DNA of 64,000 bases, from positions 31,132,402 to 31,196,401 of the forward strand of contig OY821750.1 of the NCBI GenBank assembly GCA_963682055.1, written 5' to 3'. This DNA comes from Primula veris (lineage: Eukaryota > Streptophyta > Magnoliopsida > Ericales > Primulaceae). Positions 1-12,700 of the stretch are shown in pieces (position 1 is the first letter of the stretch; the number at the start of each line of letters is the position of its first letter). The translations under genes were made by a program, and so were the position numbers. The notes beneath the pieces are model-generated. The model did not search any database. It was given only the letters and a program-made list of their open reading frames with translations, and was not told where the DNA came from.

Positions 1-62
1 TTAGAACTAAAAAACAGCTTCAGAATTTACAATCTAAGCACTTCCCAAATTATGAAGATTAC

Positions 63-3000
63 CTTTGATAAAGTGAGGGGTGAAGATATGAATGGCACGA
101 ATTTACAGATCGAACAATGCACTCTGCAAGCCCTGCTTGGTTCAATCCTGTTATTCGCACCAAGAAACAATCTTATTAGAAAAACTAATTGTGTACACAC
201 CTTTCTGAGAAAAAAACATAGCAAAAATCAGAATCAATATATTTCCTGAATCCAACATATACAATATAGAAACTTGTATAGTTGAAGCAGTCATATAAAA
301 AGCACATTTCTTCTCCCATTGTAAGACAGTAATCCTTTGGGAAGAATTTTAGCAACAAAATTGACGTTTCACCAAAAAAGAAGCCACCCTTCTCACAATT
401 CACAACTTGATGTAAGAGCTTTTTTTCCTCCATAAATTAGGTATATGCTTATATTATTACGCAGGATATTGTATCCTGGAACTCTTAGTGGTGGGTACTG
501 GGCGATCCTCCCGATAATAAGATAGCACGTCATTGTGTCTATGAACAGATAGTATATATGACATGTGTAAATGGAGCACACAGCTGAAGATGGTCATAAG
601 TTTAGATGACCACATTCTAGTGATATGACCCACCGATTTGTTTGGAGACCAGGTGAACCAAACTAAAGGCAGGATAAGCAGGTAACCGAGTGTTTAGATA
701 TTAACTAAAACTTCGATAACTTGGTCACTTTTGCTTTTGCAAATCAAGCCAACTTCGACATTCAATAAAATCTAAAATGGTATCTTGATAATTCTAATTT
801 CTGCCCACATACCTAAATCAGCAGGACGGAAAAGCATCTCTGGCACAAGGAATCGCTCATTTGTTAAGTTAAACTCCTGTACGGAAACGAAAATGTCGGA
901 ACAGTATAAGGCAAGATTGAAAATCGTTGGAAAGAAAAATTAACTGCAAAGCTTTACATTCTGTGTTAGGTCCACTCTCTGTCTCTTCTTAGATCTCTCT
1001 CCATCTTCTTCCATGTGTGGTTCCTCATCTTCTATTGTGAGTTGTTTAAGTGTTGCCTCATTATCTAAAGCTAGATATCTCTTTGCTTCATCTTCATCTT
1101 TCACATAACCTTTTGTATGAGTAATTCCATCTGGGAGAGCATACGTGCATTTGATAAGATTGTCCCTTCCACGATTCCTGCAAATATAAATAAGAAAATT
1201 ATTTTTTGCACCTCTACAGCAATGGCTATGTACATAAAACACATGGTCCTCAAAATCCCCATCCAATAACAGCTTTTCTCGTTGCACCTCTAAGCAGATA
1301 ATCTCAAATTTTAAGGTTTTAAAAAAGTTCGACCAGATTAAGACTTTTAGCTTTTTCAGGCCAAAATCCAGAAAAGCTCAGGTTTTAAGCTGATCAGCCA
1401 AACAAAGTCCAGCTCTTAAACATATAAGGCGGAACTAAACTAGCTTAATTAGCTGCAAGCAAACAAGAGGTAAGTAAGAAATAATAGCTTTAAAAATATC
1501 CAGCTCGTATTTTCTAAGAAACTCCACAAGAACATGGGATGAAGAAACTCAGTTTGATATATTTGCAATTTCAAACTTTAAACTGGGAAGTACCGAGACT
1601 AAAAGAGGGAAATGTTACCCAGAAGTTTTTGTGTTTCGCATTTGTCACGATGCAGTGGGTACTACATAGTAAATCTATACATTGCTACTTGTGGCTCTCT
1701 AAGCCTATCCTTCGGGGAGGAACTAGACAATCTAACAAGGAGTGGCAAAAATCAAATGTACGATACTTTACAAATACTTAGGCAAAATATATAAATCACA
1801 ACTAGTCGCTCATTGTAACAGACTAATTTGGAACTTTGAATAGAACTTTACTTTAAACACAACTATATAGTCATTTGCTAGTACCAAGGCTGGAATAAAA
1901 CCCTAACGTAGTTACTAGTTGTACCAAGCAACCCCATTAGGTTGCGGTCTACATCGAGCAAGACAAATCACAATTCCTCCTATTTGTTTAATACTTTAAC
2001 TACTAGTAACATAGAGAAGACCCATAAAATTACCCACAAATAAAAAGAAAAAACATAATAATACCTTGCAATTCGCAGATCGCGATCAACATCCAACGAA
2101 ACATAACACAACTTTTCCTTCACATCATCCATAAAAAATGTCTCGTCCATAACATTCACCGACCTATATGAAACCAATTCCTTCAAATAATTTGTCAACG
2201 CTTTTCCCCCCAAATCCATCCTCCTAACCCCGTAATTCATCGTCACGTTCCCCACCACCGGCGCAACATGGCAGAACGAGAACCCGCAGTCCACTACCAG
2301 GCTTGCAGGAGTCCTCACCTTGCTGGCCCTTGCTACGTGTACAAGAGCTGCGGGGTCCGCCACGAAAAGGGACCGGAAGTTGAATTCCTCGAAGACGACC
2401 TACACGTATATAGATGTTTTTACCAGATCATGTACCCAGACGTATAAACAAAGGGAAATTAACAAAAGTATACAGTATACCATAATACATCGATAGTATA
2501 CAACATTGAAGATATCGAAGAGCGTCAAGGGGGATCCTTGCCCAAATTTTGCAGTCAGTTCTGCTGGTTAATTAATTAATACAGTTATGTACACTACCAG
2601 ATTGCGAGTTTGTCAACACCAACCTATATATATTATCAATTTACAATTTCAATCCAAATTCACAGTATGAATGACTAAATAAAAAGAAAAAGGGTCTCGA
2701 CATCGTAAGTAGACCATTGGACAGAAAGAGGAGAGAGAAGAGGCTCAACAAGTAACAGCTAGTGCTGAGCAGGTGATACGTGGAGCAGATCAGAGAAAAG
2801 GTGGGCCCATATTTGGGACTGTAAATAAGGATGTTAAGTAACCGCGGTCGATGGGGGGCGGCCATTGGCAAATAGAGGCATAGGTCGGTCAGGTGGCGGT
2901 GATCAGAGGGTATTACATATTTTCTAAAAGGAGAGTGGTTTTTTTGCAGAGAAGTTTTACTGCCAATTTTACAGTCACAACCAATTTAAACCAATTTTGC

Positions 3001-5175
3001 AGCACACCTAATTTTGAACAAAATACCAATTTACAGGAACTATAAACATCAGGGGTCTGAAAGTAAACATTATAATACCAATTTTGCAGTAACAACCAAT
3101 TTAAACAGCACACCAGTTCAACATTTCTACCAATTTAACAACTAAAATTACCAATTGGTAACATTTCTACAAAAACACAAAACCATCAAACTAAAAAGAA
3201 AGAAACTAGTAACATCAGGGGCCTAGCCATATAAGCAAAACACAGAACCATAGGACTAAAACGGAAGAAAGTAGAAATAACAGGGGTCTAAAAACCAGAG
3301 GACTAAAAAGGAAGAAAAACAAAACCAGAGGGCAAAAAAGAAAGAAAAACAAAACCAGAGGACTAAAAAGAAAGAAACTGGAAATATCACATGCCTAACA
3401 AGGTTTATTACTAAGCACTATTTCTAACATTATACATTTATACTACCAATTTTGCAGTATATACCAAATCGAGCAATAAATAAAACTACTGGACTAAAAA
3501 GGAAGAAAGTAGAAACACCAGGGGCCTAATCTCATTGGTAGCACGTAGGACCAATTAGAACAAATCACAAAACCAGAGGACTAAAAAAGAAAGAAAGAAA
3601 AAACATCCGAAGACTAAAAAGAAAGAAAAAAAAACAGCTGGGGACTAAAAAAGAAAGAAAGTAGAAACATCAGGGCCTAATCAGTAGTCCGTTGGACCAA
3701 TTTGAATAAAAAACAAAAACACAGGACTAAAAGGAAAGAAAGTAGAACGCAGAGGACTAAAAAGGAAGAAAAACAAAACCAGAGGACTAAAAAGAAAGAA
3801 AGTAAAAAACATTAGGGGACTAAAAAGAAAGAAATTAGAAACAACAGGGGCCTAACCTCATCAGTAGCCCGTTGGACCAATTTGAACAAAACACAAAAAC
3901 ACAGGACTAAAAAGAAAGAAATTAGAAACACCGGGGACTAAAAAGAAAGAAAAACAAAACCACAGGAGTAAAAAGAAAGAAAGTAGAAACAACAGGGGCC
4001 TAACCTCATCAGTAGCATGTTGGACCAATTTGAACAAAACACAAATACACAGGACTAAAAAGAAAGAAATTAGAAACACCGGGGACTAAAAAGAAAGAAA
4101 AACAAAACCAGTGGAGTAAAAAGAAAGAAAGCAGAAACAACAGGGGCCTAACCTCATCAGTAGCATGTTGGACCAATTTGAACAAAACACAAAAACACAG
4201 GACTAAAAAGAAAGAAATTAGAAACACCGGGGACTAAAAAGAAAGAAAAACAAAACCAGAGGAGTAAAAAGAAAGAAAGTAGAAACAACAGGGGCCTAAC
4301 CTCATCAGTAGCATGTTGGATCAATTTGAACAAAACACAGGACTAAAAGGAAAGAAAGTAGAATGCAGAGGACTAAAAAGGAAGAAAAACCAAACCAGAG
4401 AACTAAAAAGAAAGAAAGTAAAATACCGGGGACTAAAAAGAAAGAAAAACAAAACGAGAGGACTAAAAGGAAAGAAAGTAGAATGCAGAGGACTAAAAAG
4501 GAAGAAAAACAAAACGAGAGGAGTAAAAAGAAGGAAACTATAAACACGAGGGGCCTAACCTCATCAGTAGCCCGTTGGACCAATTTGAACAAAACATAAA
4601 AACACAGGACTAAAAAGAAAGAAAGTAAAAACAAGAGTAGTAAAAAGAAAGAAAGTAGAAACAACAGGGGACTAACCTCATCAGTAGCATGTTGGACCAA
4701 TTTGAACAAAACACAAAAACACAGGACTAAAAAGAAAGAAAGTAGAAACACCGGGGACTAAAAAGGAAGAAAAACAAAACAAGAGGAGTAAAAAGAAGGA
4801 AACAATAAACAAGAGGGACCTAACCTCATCAGTAGCACGTTGAACGGAACTCGGAGAGAGAAGAGGCTCGACCAGCAAAAGCGAGTGATGAGATGGGATA
4901 ACATGTAGCAAATCAGTAAAGAGGTGGTTCCAAATCTGGGACTGTAAATCAGGATGGGTTAAGTAACCTCGGTCAATGGGACGTCGAATAGAAGCGGAAG
5001 TAAGGTCGTAAGTGTTATCGGAGGAGTTGTTGTTGTTTAGAGAGGGAAATATGTAGCGTTTCGAAGAGAGTGGTTTAGCTGAACAGTTTGGAAGGATGAT
5101 TGTTGGGTCTAGGTTTCCGCCTGTTCCTGCTTTTATTGTCGACCCTCCGTTGTCTACCACCACCACTTTCGCCAT
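63..5175 (-). CDS. ARP6: Actin-related protein 6, 5' five exons (3' end outside window)
   Basis: Nuclear actin-related protein of the SWR1 complex, which swaps H2A for H2A.Z; in Arabidopsis ARP6 represses flowering through FLC. Minus-strand exons: 4825-5175, 2065-2399, 958-1177, 813-876, 63-147, all with GT-AG introns and continuous frame (1055 nt, 351 residues plus 2 nt). The start at 5175 gives MAKVVVVDNGGSTIKAG, the actin-fold phosphate loop, and no better upstream ATG is seen. Later landmarks are RRPIDRGYL, VQRATDE joined to VVFEEF, SLVVDCGFSF, KALTNYLKELVSYRS, DETF, LPDGITHTKGYVKD, NERFLVPEMLF and LNQAGLAECIVRSVNSCHSYL, all collinear with Arabidopsis ARP6 (about 420 aa). The last 70 or so residues lie left of base 1; bases 1-62 are intron. 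Intron 1 (2400-4824) is large and repeat-filled, see the separate entry. The splice after exon 3 (AAT|GTAAAG) is the least certain junction. Confidence 0.95.
1290..1440. repeat. Dispersed element in ARP6 intron 2
   Basis: Inside ARP6 intron 2 (1178-2064). It carries the signature of a dispersed family seen elsewhere in the window: a TTTTCAGGCCAAA block, AAAAGCTCAGGTTTTAAGCTG, and a GCCAAACAAAGTCC end. The boundaries are decayed and approximate. Related copies are found in introns of the TPR3 and PBL genes. The rest of this intron shows no other structure. Confidence 0.45.
2900..3480. repeat. CCAATTTTGCAG-type short repeats in ARP6 intron 1
   Basis: Between exon 2 and the main array, intron 1 contains several loosely spaced copies of ACCAATTT(TGCAG) and short variants (around 2940-3000, 3075-3120, 3450). 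They grade into the GGACTAAAAAGAAAGAAA array to the right. No coding sense is seen on either strand. The region 2410-2900 of the same intron has no recognisable feature. Confidence 0.5.
3200..4825 (-). repeat. ARP6: Tandem array in ARP6 intron 1, in register with exon 1 end (148-bp period)
   Basis: Two nested levels of repetition are visible. The short module GGACTAAAAAGAAAGAAA and close variants recurs many times. A longer unit contains TAACCTCATCAGTAG, which starts at 3853, 4001, 4149, 4297, 4556, 4673 and 4821, with spacings of 148, 148, 148, 259, 117 and 148. The copy at 4821 is the real exon-1/intron-1 boundary: on the sense strand it reads CTACTGATGAG|GTTA, the codons for ATDE followed by the donor GT. 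The other six are intronic copies of about the last 20 exon bases plus the donor. On the sense strand the short module is a pyrimidine run ending in TTTTTAG, like a 3' splice site. More diverged copies extend left to about 3200. Confidence 0.9.
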
Positions 5176-5185
5176 CTCCCTCCCC

Positions 5186-5221
<36 letters not shown>

Positions 5222-6746
5222 GTATCTATCTCTGTGTTTGTGTGTTGGAGTTTGAGGGTATTACTGGGGTTTTGAGAGTTGTTCGGTCTGAACGTGCGAA
5301 CAAATTGTCGAAATGAAAAATTTGAATTTAAAATGTTATAAACTATACCATAGAATTTTAAAAAAATATTATTTCAATAATTTTGGATACATATATTTAT
5401 TGAACAAAGTTGCGTGTGCTTTGTATAGTATAGTCAGTGAGAAATTTCCAATGCTATTTAAGGTAAAATATTAAGTTGGTGATTTAAGGCATGTTTGGGA
5501 ATAATATTTTTGATTAAAAAATCCATATGTTTATCATATGTTAGTTTTTTCAGTTTTATAAAAGCTAGCGTATGTGTCAAAAAGGCTAGAAAAATCAAAA
5601 GCAAAGAAGTTGGGAAATTTGCGGGGTTTCTTAGCTTTTTCACATTAAAATTTTCAAAAACAAAATCTTTTTAAAAGAAAGTGTTTGCGTATTTGCAACT
5701 CACTCATAAGTTAAAATACGTGAGCTAACAATAAAATAAGTTATAAGTCACTCGTAAGAAAAATGTTACAGCCCTGTCAAAAACTACACTAGATTTTCTT
5801 AAAGGACACTTTTATCTAAGTAATTTTTAAAAGCAGCTTTTTGACCGAGAAATCTATGCCAATTTGATTGGATACAGTTTTTCAGTAATAATTGTATGTT
5901 TAAAATTCTAATTCTTTCGAGCTACTAATTTCGTAAAATCTCTTCTAAACATTACTTAAAAAGGATGCACTTGGAGTAAAGTAAGTGAATGTACCTTTGT
6001 TTTTGTTATTATTACACTCTGGGAACTTAAAATTCCATAAACCTGTATACAGGTTTTTAAAATAAAAAACAAGTTTAAAAGGGACACTATTTTAGACATT
6101 AAAACAAATTAATTGTCATATGATAGTTTTCATGAAATTTGATTGAGTTCTCATAGTTTAAACTGAAATAATAGTAGTCCCAAAAAAAAGTAGTCCCAAC
6201 AAGCAACCTTATATGGACAGCTTTTCTCAAAAGCTGAGCCAAACAAGTCCTAGACATCTGGAGCTCATGGGATCGGAAAATATATACTATATATGACATT
6301 TCACAAACGATATTTTTCTTTGTGCACATACAAAAATGACATAATAGCATCTTCATTAGTATGATATGAATATTTTTGCTCCATACATGATAGTAATATA
6401 CATTATTCATAAGAACAAAGGTTCGGAAATTTGAAAAACAAAAAATCAGCTAGACACTTGCAAGGAAAAGAAAACTGTATAAAATAACAAAATAATTAAC
6501 ATTTGTTGATCTTATGAGTTTACTACTACAAAAAAGAAACTTACAAATCCATAGTATTTTTTTTTTCTAATGTCTAAACAACTAAACCTCTTCGATATAT
6601 AATTAGGCAAATAGGCACCATAATGAGCCACTTACTTAATCTGCCTCTTCTAAACTCATTCATCCCATCTACCTGTAACACATGAAAAACTAGCAGCAAA
6701 CTCCAGGACTAGGCGATATATATATATATCCACGTTTGCATTTGTC
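5176..6746. promoter_or_regulatory. ARP6 upstream region, with CT and TA microsatellites
   Basis: Just upstream of the ARP6 ATG (minus sense) lie a short CT-type run (about 5187-5203) and a TA run (about 5203-5221), probably in the 5'UTR or core promoter. The rest, up to the TPR3 stop at 6747, is AT-rich and non-coding. It must hold the ARP6 promoter and the TPR3 3'UTR. Around 6215-6250 there is a scrap of the dispersed element (AAGCTGAGCCAAACAAGTCC). No further gene or RNA is recognised. Confidence 0.5.
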
Positions 6747-9700
6747 CTAGCTGGCAGAAGCATTGGCGGTGCTGGTTCCTGCTCCGTTTTCAAGAGGGGG
6801 AAGGGTGCCCCATTTCCCTTCTGCTTCATGTGGTTCAAGGACAAAAACGCATCCATCTGTGAGACCCAATGCAAACTGATTTGGCTCTGATGGATGTGCC
6901 GCTACAACGAGAGGGTGCCCTCGTGAGCTGTAAAGAAAAAACATTAAAAAACCATAAGCAAATTTAATAACAGTTCAGTGACATCTGTTCATAAGTACAA
7001 ATATAAAAAGCGGCAAACGAAATGATTTTTGTCGGTACTCACCTAGGGTTGTTAGGCATATAGGAGCTGGGATTAATTCGGCATCTTAGTTGGAGCGTTG
7101 GGGCAGTAAAAACGCCGATACTACCACCTTGAAATGAAGCATAAATAGATTGGCCATCACATGAATATGTCGCATACGTTATCGGACCACTTGCTTCTTG
7201 AGAAACCCACTGTTTCAGAAAAGACGAATTCAACAGAAGAATACATAAAGGTACCAACTTCCAACTAAGGCTTTCTTTGGTAGAAACTTTCTGGCTCAGT
7301 TTTTTTTACCATTTTGTTAGAAAGCTAGATTCAATTTGATTTACAAGCTTAAAAACTGAGTTTTTCAGGCGGTTTGGCCTGAAAAGGCTTGACAATTTAA
7401 TGTGTTTGAACTTTGTAGAGAGATTCTTTCTCAACCCAAAGTGTCCAACTTGTTTGCTCAAAGCTGCAGCTAAACAAGATAAAAATGGGATTTGTTTATT
7501 GCAGCTCTAAAGCGAATTTAATTGAATGTTTAAGGTTGTAAAAATTTCAAGTTTTATCCAGTTCAGAATTTCTACATTTCAGGGGAAACGAAATGGAAAA
7601 GCCCAGGATTTAATCTCATCAACCAATTCTTAAGCAAAAACCCAATAAAGTTAGCTTAAAAGCTGCTACCAAACAAGGCCCAAACTTCGAGTCCAAAACG
7701 AAAGTACAAAAAGGCTCCAACTACTACATGGAATTTGTTCGGTTGCAGCTTTTAAGCAAATAAGTTGGATGTTTTGAGGTTGACAGAAAACCTGAATCTA
7801 TCCAGATTAAACAACGGCTAGAGTTCCTCAAAAGTCACTTGTTCAACAGAAGAGCTGTAATATCATCTTATCTTAATATTGTACTTACCTGCTTGACACA
7901 TTCGAGCTTGGGAGCTTCATATATGGCTATTTGAGTTTCATGGACAGCCAATAAATGAATCTGATCAAGGTGAAATTGTACACACGTATCTGTAAGAGGA
8001 TCCGATGATATTCGTCCATTTGGAATCTCCAAATATTTGCTTGTTTGCCTTTCCCATCCATCTGTTCCCCAAACACACAACTGCAAATACGCAGAGATAT
8101 ATTGTTTATAATAACTCAAATACAGTTCTATGCGACACTATTAAAAACAATTATGCATTTATGGACCTAATCACCTAAATATGTACCTGAGAGTCGGCAC
8201 CTGAAGATATAAGCACTTTGAGAACATTAGAGAAGGCAAGACCGGTTATCCTTTTCTGATGACCTTTCAGCTTGATTTTGACCTGCACATTGAAAAAAGA
8301 TCAATGCATACCATGATACATAGTAAAGAATGGATAACTTTTCTAAAATTACAATAATGCTAAGAAGAGACATTTAACCTCATCTACTCGGACGTTATAT
8401 ATTTGGATCGAAGAGTCTTCCACGCCAATAGCAATAATATTATTGTCTTGAGGATGGAAAGCCAGAAAAGTTGCTGTCGGTGGTGGTGGCATGAATGTTG
8501 TCATAGTCTGCATTAGTGAGAGGAGAAAAAATCATTAAAATAAAACTCTCAACGAACTACAATACCGTTAAAATCCAGGTTTTCACTTAAAAAATAATTT
8601 GATCCTATGTTCTTTCTTGATTTGACAAACCAAGAATTCAAGTTACGAAAATGGAGGAAAGGGACAGGGATAAATGATTAGAGCGTATAAATTGGTCATC
8701 CCTCTGAATTAGAAACTGTAACAACAGTTGGTACTAGATTAACAAGAGTTAGTACTCAGTACTAGATAACTAAATTAGTCGTCCCTCTGAATTAAAAAAA
8801 AAACAGACTAAATTAATGATGACGAAAAGAGAGCAAAATCTACTTACTTTAAAGGTCATCATGTTGAATAGCGATATTTTTCCTCCTGAGGCTGACATAA
8901 CATAAGAATCATTTTTAGAAAGTGCAAAGCACGAAACAGCATCTTCTGGCTTTGTATCACTAATGTCATTGGTCATTAATATTCCACTAGCAGGTTGCCA
9001 AAGCTGGGGTGGGAGATTAGCAGTTGCCTAAAAGAACAGATAAATAAAACACCGATTCATGAGCAATGGCTTCAAGAGGAAAAAAGAAGAAGAAAAAAAA
9101 TGAAGTTGATTCTGTACCTTCCCGGAAACATTTCTCTCATTTCTTTGCCATTTCCATAGCTTGTGTACAGCGTTGGCTGACAATGCCAAGACGGCCAGTC
9201 CTGAATTTGTATAAATCAACCTCGAAACCTAATATTTGAAGAGGGTGAAAAGGAATGGATTAGTATTTAAGAAAATTTTGAATCCAATAAATAAGCTCCT
9301 TTAGTTCAGTTAAAGTAGAAACTATCCTTTTCGTATAAGGCTAAATATACAATATCAACAAACATTTTCAGCGAATAAAGTCATGATTTTTCTTAAGCTA
9401 AAAGATGGTGTGATCTAAGCGGTGGTACTAGTGTAGCAGCATCCTTTGTCGAGGACAATATGTGTTGAGTTATATATGCGATTACTGGTGCATCTAATTT
9501 CAGTGAATATCTCTCTAGGCTGGATCAAGATGTGTTGAGTTATATATGCGACTGGACTAGGTTATGCTTTGGTCCACACTACTTCCATCTATTTCCCTCA
9601 AAATTATTTTATGAGTGTACTTATTTTTTCCTTGCCTCGGTTTGTTTACTCAGATTAGACTGAACTATCTTACCTATGATAAAAAATCATCGGAAAAGGT

Positions 9701-12700
9701 AATGAAAGAGAAAATGAGGGAATTCATAGACGAAAACACTAAAATTTATACCCAAGACTTATTGTTCCAATCGTCTCCTAAGATAAAGAAAAAGATCATT
9801 ATTCTGCTAAATCCGCTTTCAATAACACTCAAGAGAGCCGAGAAGAATAAAACCAGCCAAAATAAATTATCAAGGTAGCCCCTATGTAGCATCTATCAAG
9901 ATAAATCAATATGTCACAACTCAAAAAAAAAAAAACAAGCCTTCTGGTAGAGGTGAAAGAAGAATAAGTGAAAGTATCATAGAATAAAGAATTTTACTCT
10001 GTTTGGTGGCAGATTATCAGGGAGTCTTAGAGATCGACACTGTGTTGGTTCATTGATTTCTGTAATTCTCCAAGCACGAGACTTCTCAACAGACTCATTA
10101 CCAACCCTTGGATTAACATCAGTTACAGGTCGACTATCTCCATTCTACACCAATTTCAAGCTCAAAATTATCCTTAAATGTGAAACCACTTAAAAAAACG
10201 GAATACAAACATGTGGATCTGATTCAAATTCGTGTGAAGATATTATAAAATATTCTCGGTCGACTTTACACTAACCATAGCAACAATGGGTGGAACAGGT
10301 GTAGCTCGATCCGCAATGCTTGGTCCAGCTGGTCCGTTGGAAACACCGAAGTTGACCATCGAAGGGGGCTGCTTATATATATGCGTATATATACATAAAT
10401 ATATTTAAAAATGGCAAGGGGTGTATGTTAGTTCGTGACTGGATACATCTTTAAACAGTATCTATTTTTTATTTTTTCCATTTCAAATTCATGCACCCTT
10501 GGTCATTCATTGGGTTATTTTATCTTTTTTCAGATTTATGCCATTTTTATCATAACAAAAGCTTTACGATAAGATCAAATATTTTATGTGAAGGAAACAA
10601 AAAGAATAGTAAGGTAGCAAACATGGCTAAGGTGTTGCATATATGGGAGGGATTAATGTAGGGTTTTTTTTATCAATCATGCACATACTCAATTCCCGTT
10701 CTTCAACATAACTTAAAAAGTAACACAAATTTCTTAGCTCTTCTTGTTCTTTGATTCTTTACTGTAGTAGAGGTAAAAAGAACTTGATATTTTCATCAAA
10801 ATACCAAAAGTAGACGAAGAGTTACAAATTACTGTACCTTAACCATAGATGAAGAGCCGGGTCTAGAAACATCATATGATCCAGTACTTCGAAGTACTCT
10901 AACACCATCTGAACTTGCAAGTATTTTTATACCATTTTCATTCGTTGAAACAGCTAGCAACATTCCCTCCTTATTGAACCGAATACAAGGGGATGCCTAG
11001 ATATGGATGAAAAACACAAGGGTAGGTTACAACTTAATAATCTAATCTATATAGATTATAAATTAATTAAAGGAATAGTTACGGTTTTGTACACTAATGC
11101 GTCATCTGATTTAATATTTTTGTACACCAACTACAAACTAGCGAGTGGTAAACTAACGTTTATTTCTCGAAAAATAAGTTCACTTTATGTACTTAATTGT
11201 AAAAGAAAATCATAGGTTGGGTATTAATTAATTACAAAAAATGAAAAGTAAACCTGTTAAGCACTGTTCTATTGGCTTACTTTTACGCTTGTACACTATT
11301 CTGATCACATTTTTCCTATTTTGGTCCCAAACTGATGTTTTCATTTTTCTCATGTAAAGGGAAATATTACGCTAAGAGTTCAAAATTGCTAATTTTTAAA
11401 GGTACTACCAAATCAGAATTCAAATAAATGTTTGGTATACAAAATTGTAATCAACTAATCAAATAACATTTGAGAAAAAATACCGGTAATCCACCCTCAG
11501 CATCGATAGTTGTCAGCAAGTTAACATTGTCCATATCCCATAATTTGATCTTAAACTCATCACCAACCGCTAAAAATCTATTCTTCGTGGTATCGAATTG
11601 AACCACCCCCTCAGATCGTTTACCAAGACCATTATACGTACTTTTAATAGCTCCCTCACCTTCGTTCCACTCTACAAGGTAAGACTCTCCTTCTTTATTC
11701 GTCCCGCATGAGAACAACCTATTAATTTTAAATGGAAGAAAATATTCAAAAGCTAAATACAAGAAATTTCCTAAAACAAAAACAACAGAAATAGCATAAA
11801 TTATATTATAAACCTGGCTCCATCAGAACTATACGCCATTTTGGTTGTTGAATGACCTGGCGCATCATAATCCACTCGAGAACCCAAATTATCATACAAC
11901 CATGCTTTAATTTTTCCATCAGTTGCGGTTGAAAAAACAAACTGTTTCCAAAGGTATGAAATTGTAAGACTTCAGTTAGAGATTTTTCAACTTAAACTAG
12001 TAAAAAATATTAATATTATTTACCTGAATATTTTCTTTGTAATGTGGGCATATAGAATAAACTGGCGCTTGATGGCCTTCAAAAGTATATCGTTTAGTCC
12101 CTGTAGCTGCATCCCAAACCTATAGAGAAAGTTCATAATATTAACATTTATATTCTATATCACTATTAACAAATACAAATATTATATTATATTCTAGTAG
12201 GACCTTAATAAGCCGATCATCTCCACATGTGACAATGGAAAGTTGCTTAATTGGATAAGCGAAAGCCATGTCATTCACGCTGCCAGCATGAGCATCAATC
12301 TGAATATTCAATAAATGATTTATCAAAGTCTCCTTCTATATCTGTAAATGTGGGACAAAAATATGCAAGCACCTTTGACATGGAAGGGAGTGAGAGAGGA
12401 TAGTGCATACCTCTAAGTGGTTTCTTATATCGCCGGCATGGTATGCGTATATGTGCACAAGGTGCTTAGAGTATGCAACACCTGTAAGTACGATAATCAT
12501 AAATATATTTCCTATCAACAACAACAAAAAAACATTATCTTAGATTACAGCATGGCATTCGATAGTATTTCTTCCAACATACCAAAAAGGGAACCATCAG
12601 GAGTCCAAGTCACACGGTTGACAGATGCAGTATAATCATTCTGCAAAGATGCCTAAAAGTGCGGGAAAAATAATCATATAAGAAAATAAGTGGTGGCTTG

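Noticed and set aside
4305..4751. 148-codon minus-strand ORF and similar 72-78-codon ORFs on both strands of the ARP6 intron array
   Set aside because: Their Phe/Leu/Ser-rich or Lys-rich products simply translate the GGACTAAAAAGAAAGAAA repeat; the 148-bp period is not a multiple of three, so no stable protein repeat exists.
9615..9878. 87-codon plus-strand ORF in TPR3 intron 18
   Set aside because: Lys-rich, AT-driven, antisense to an intron, no recognisable domain.
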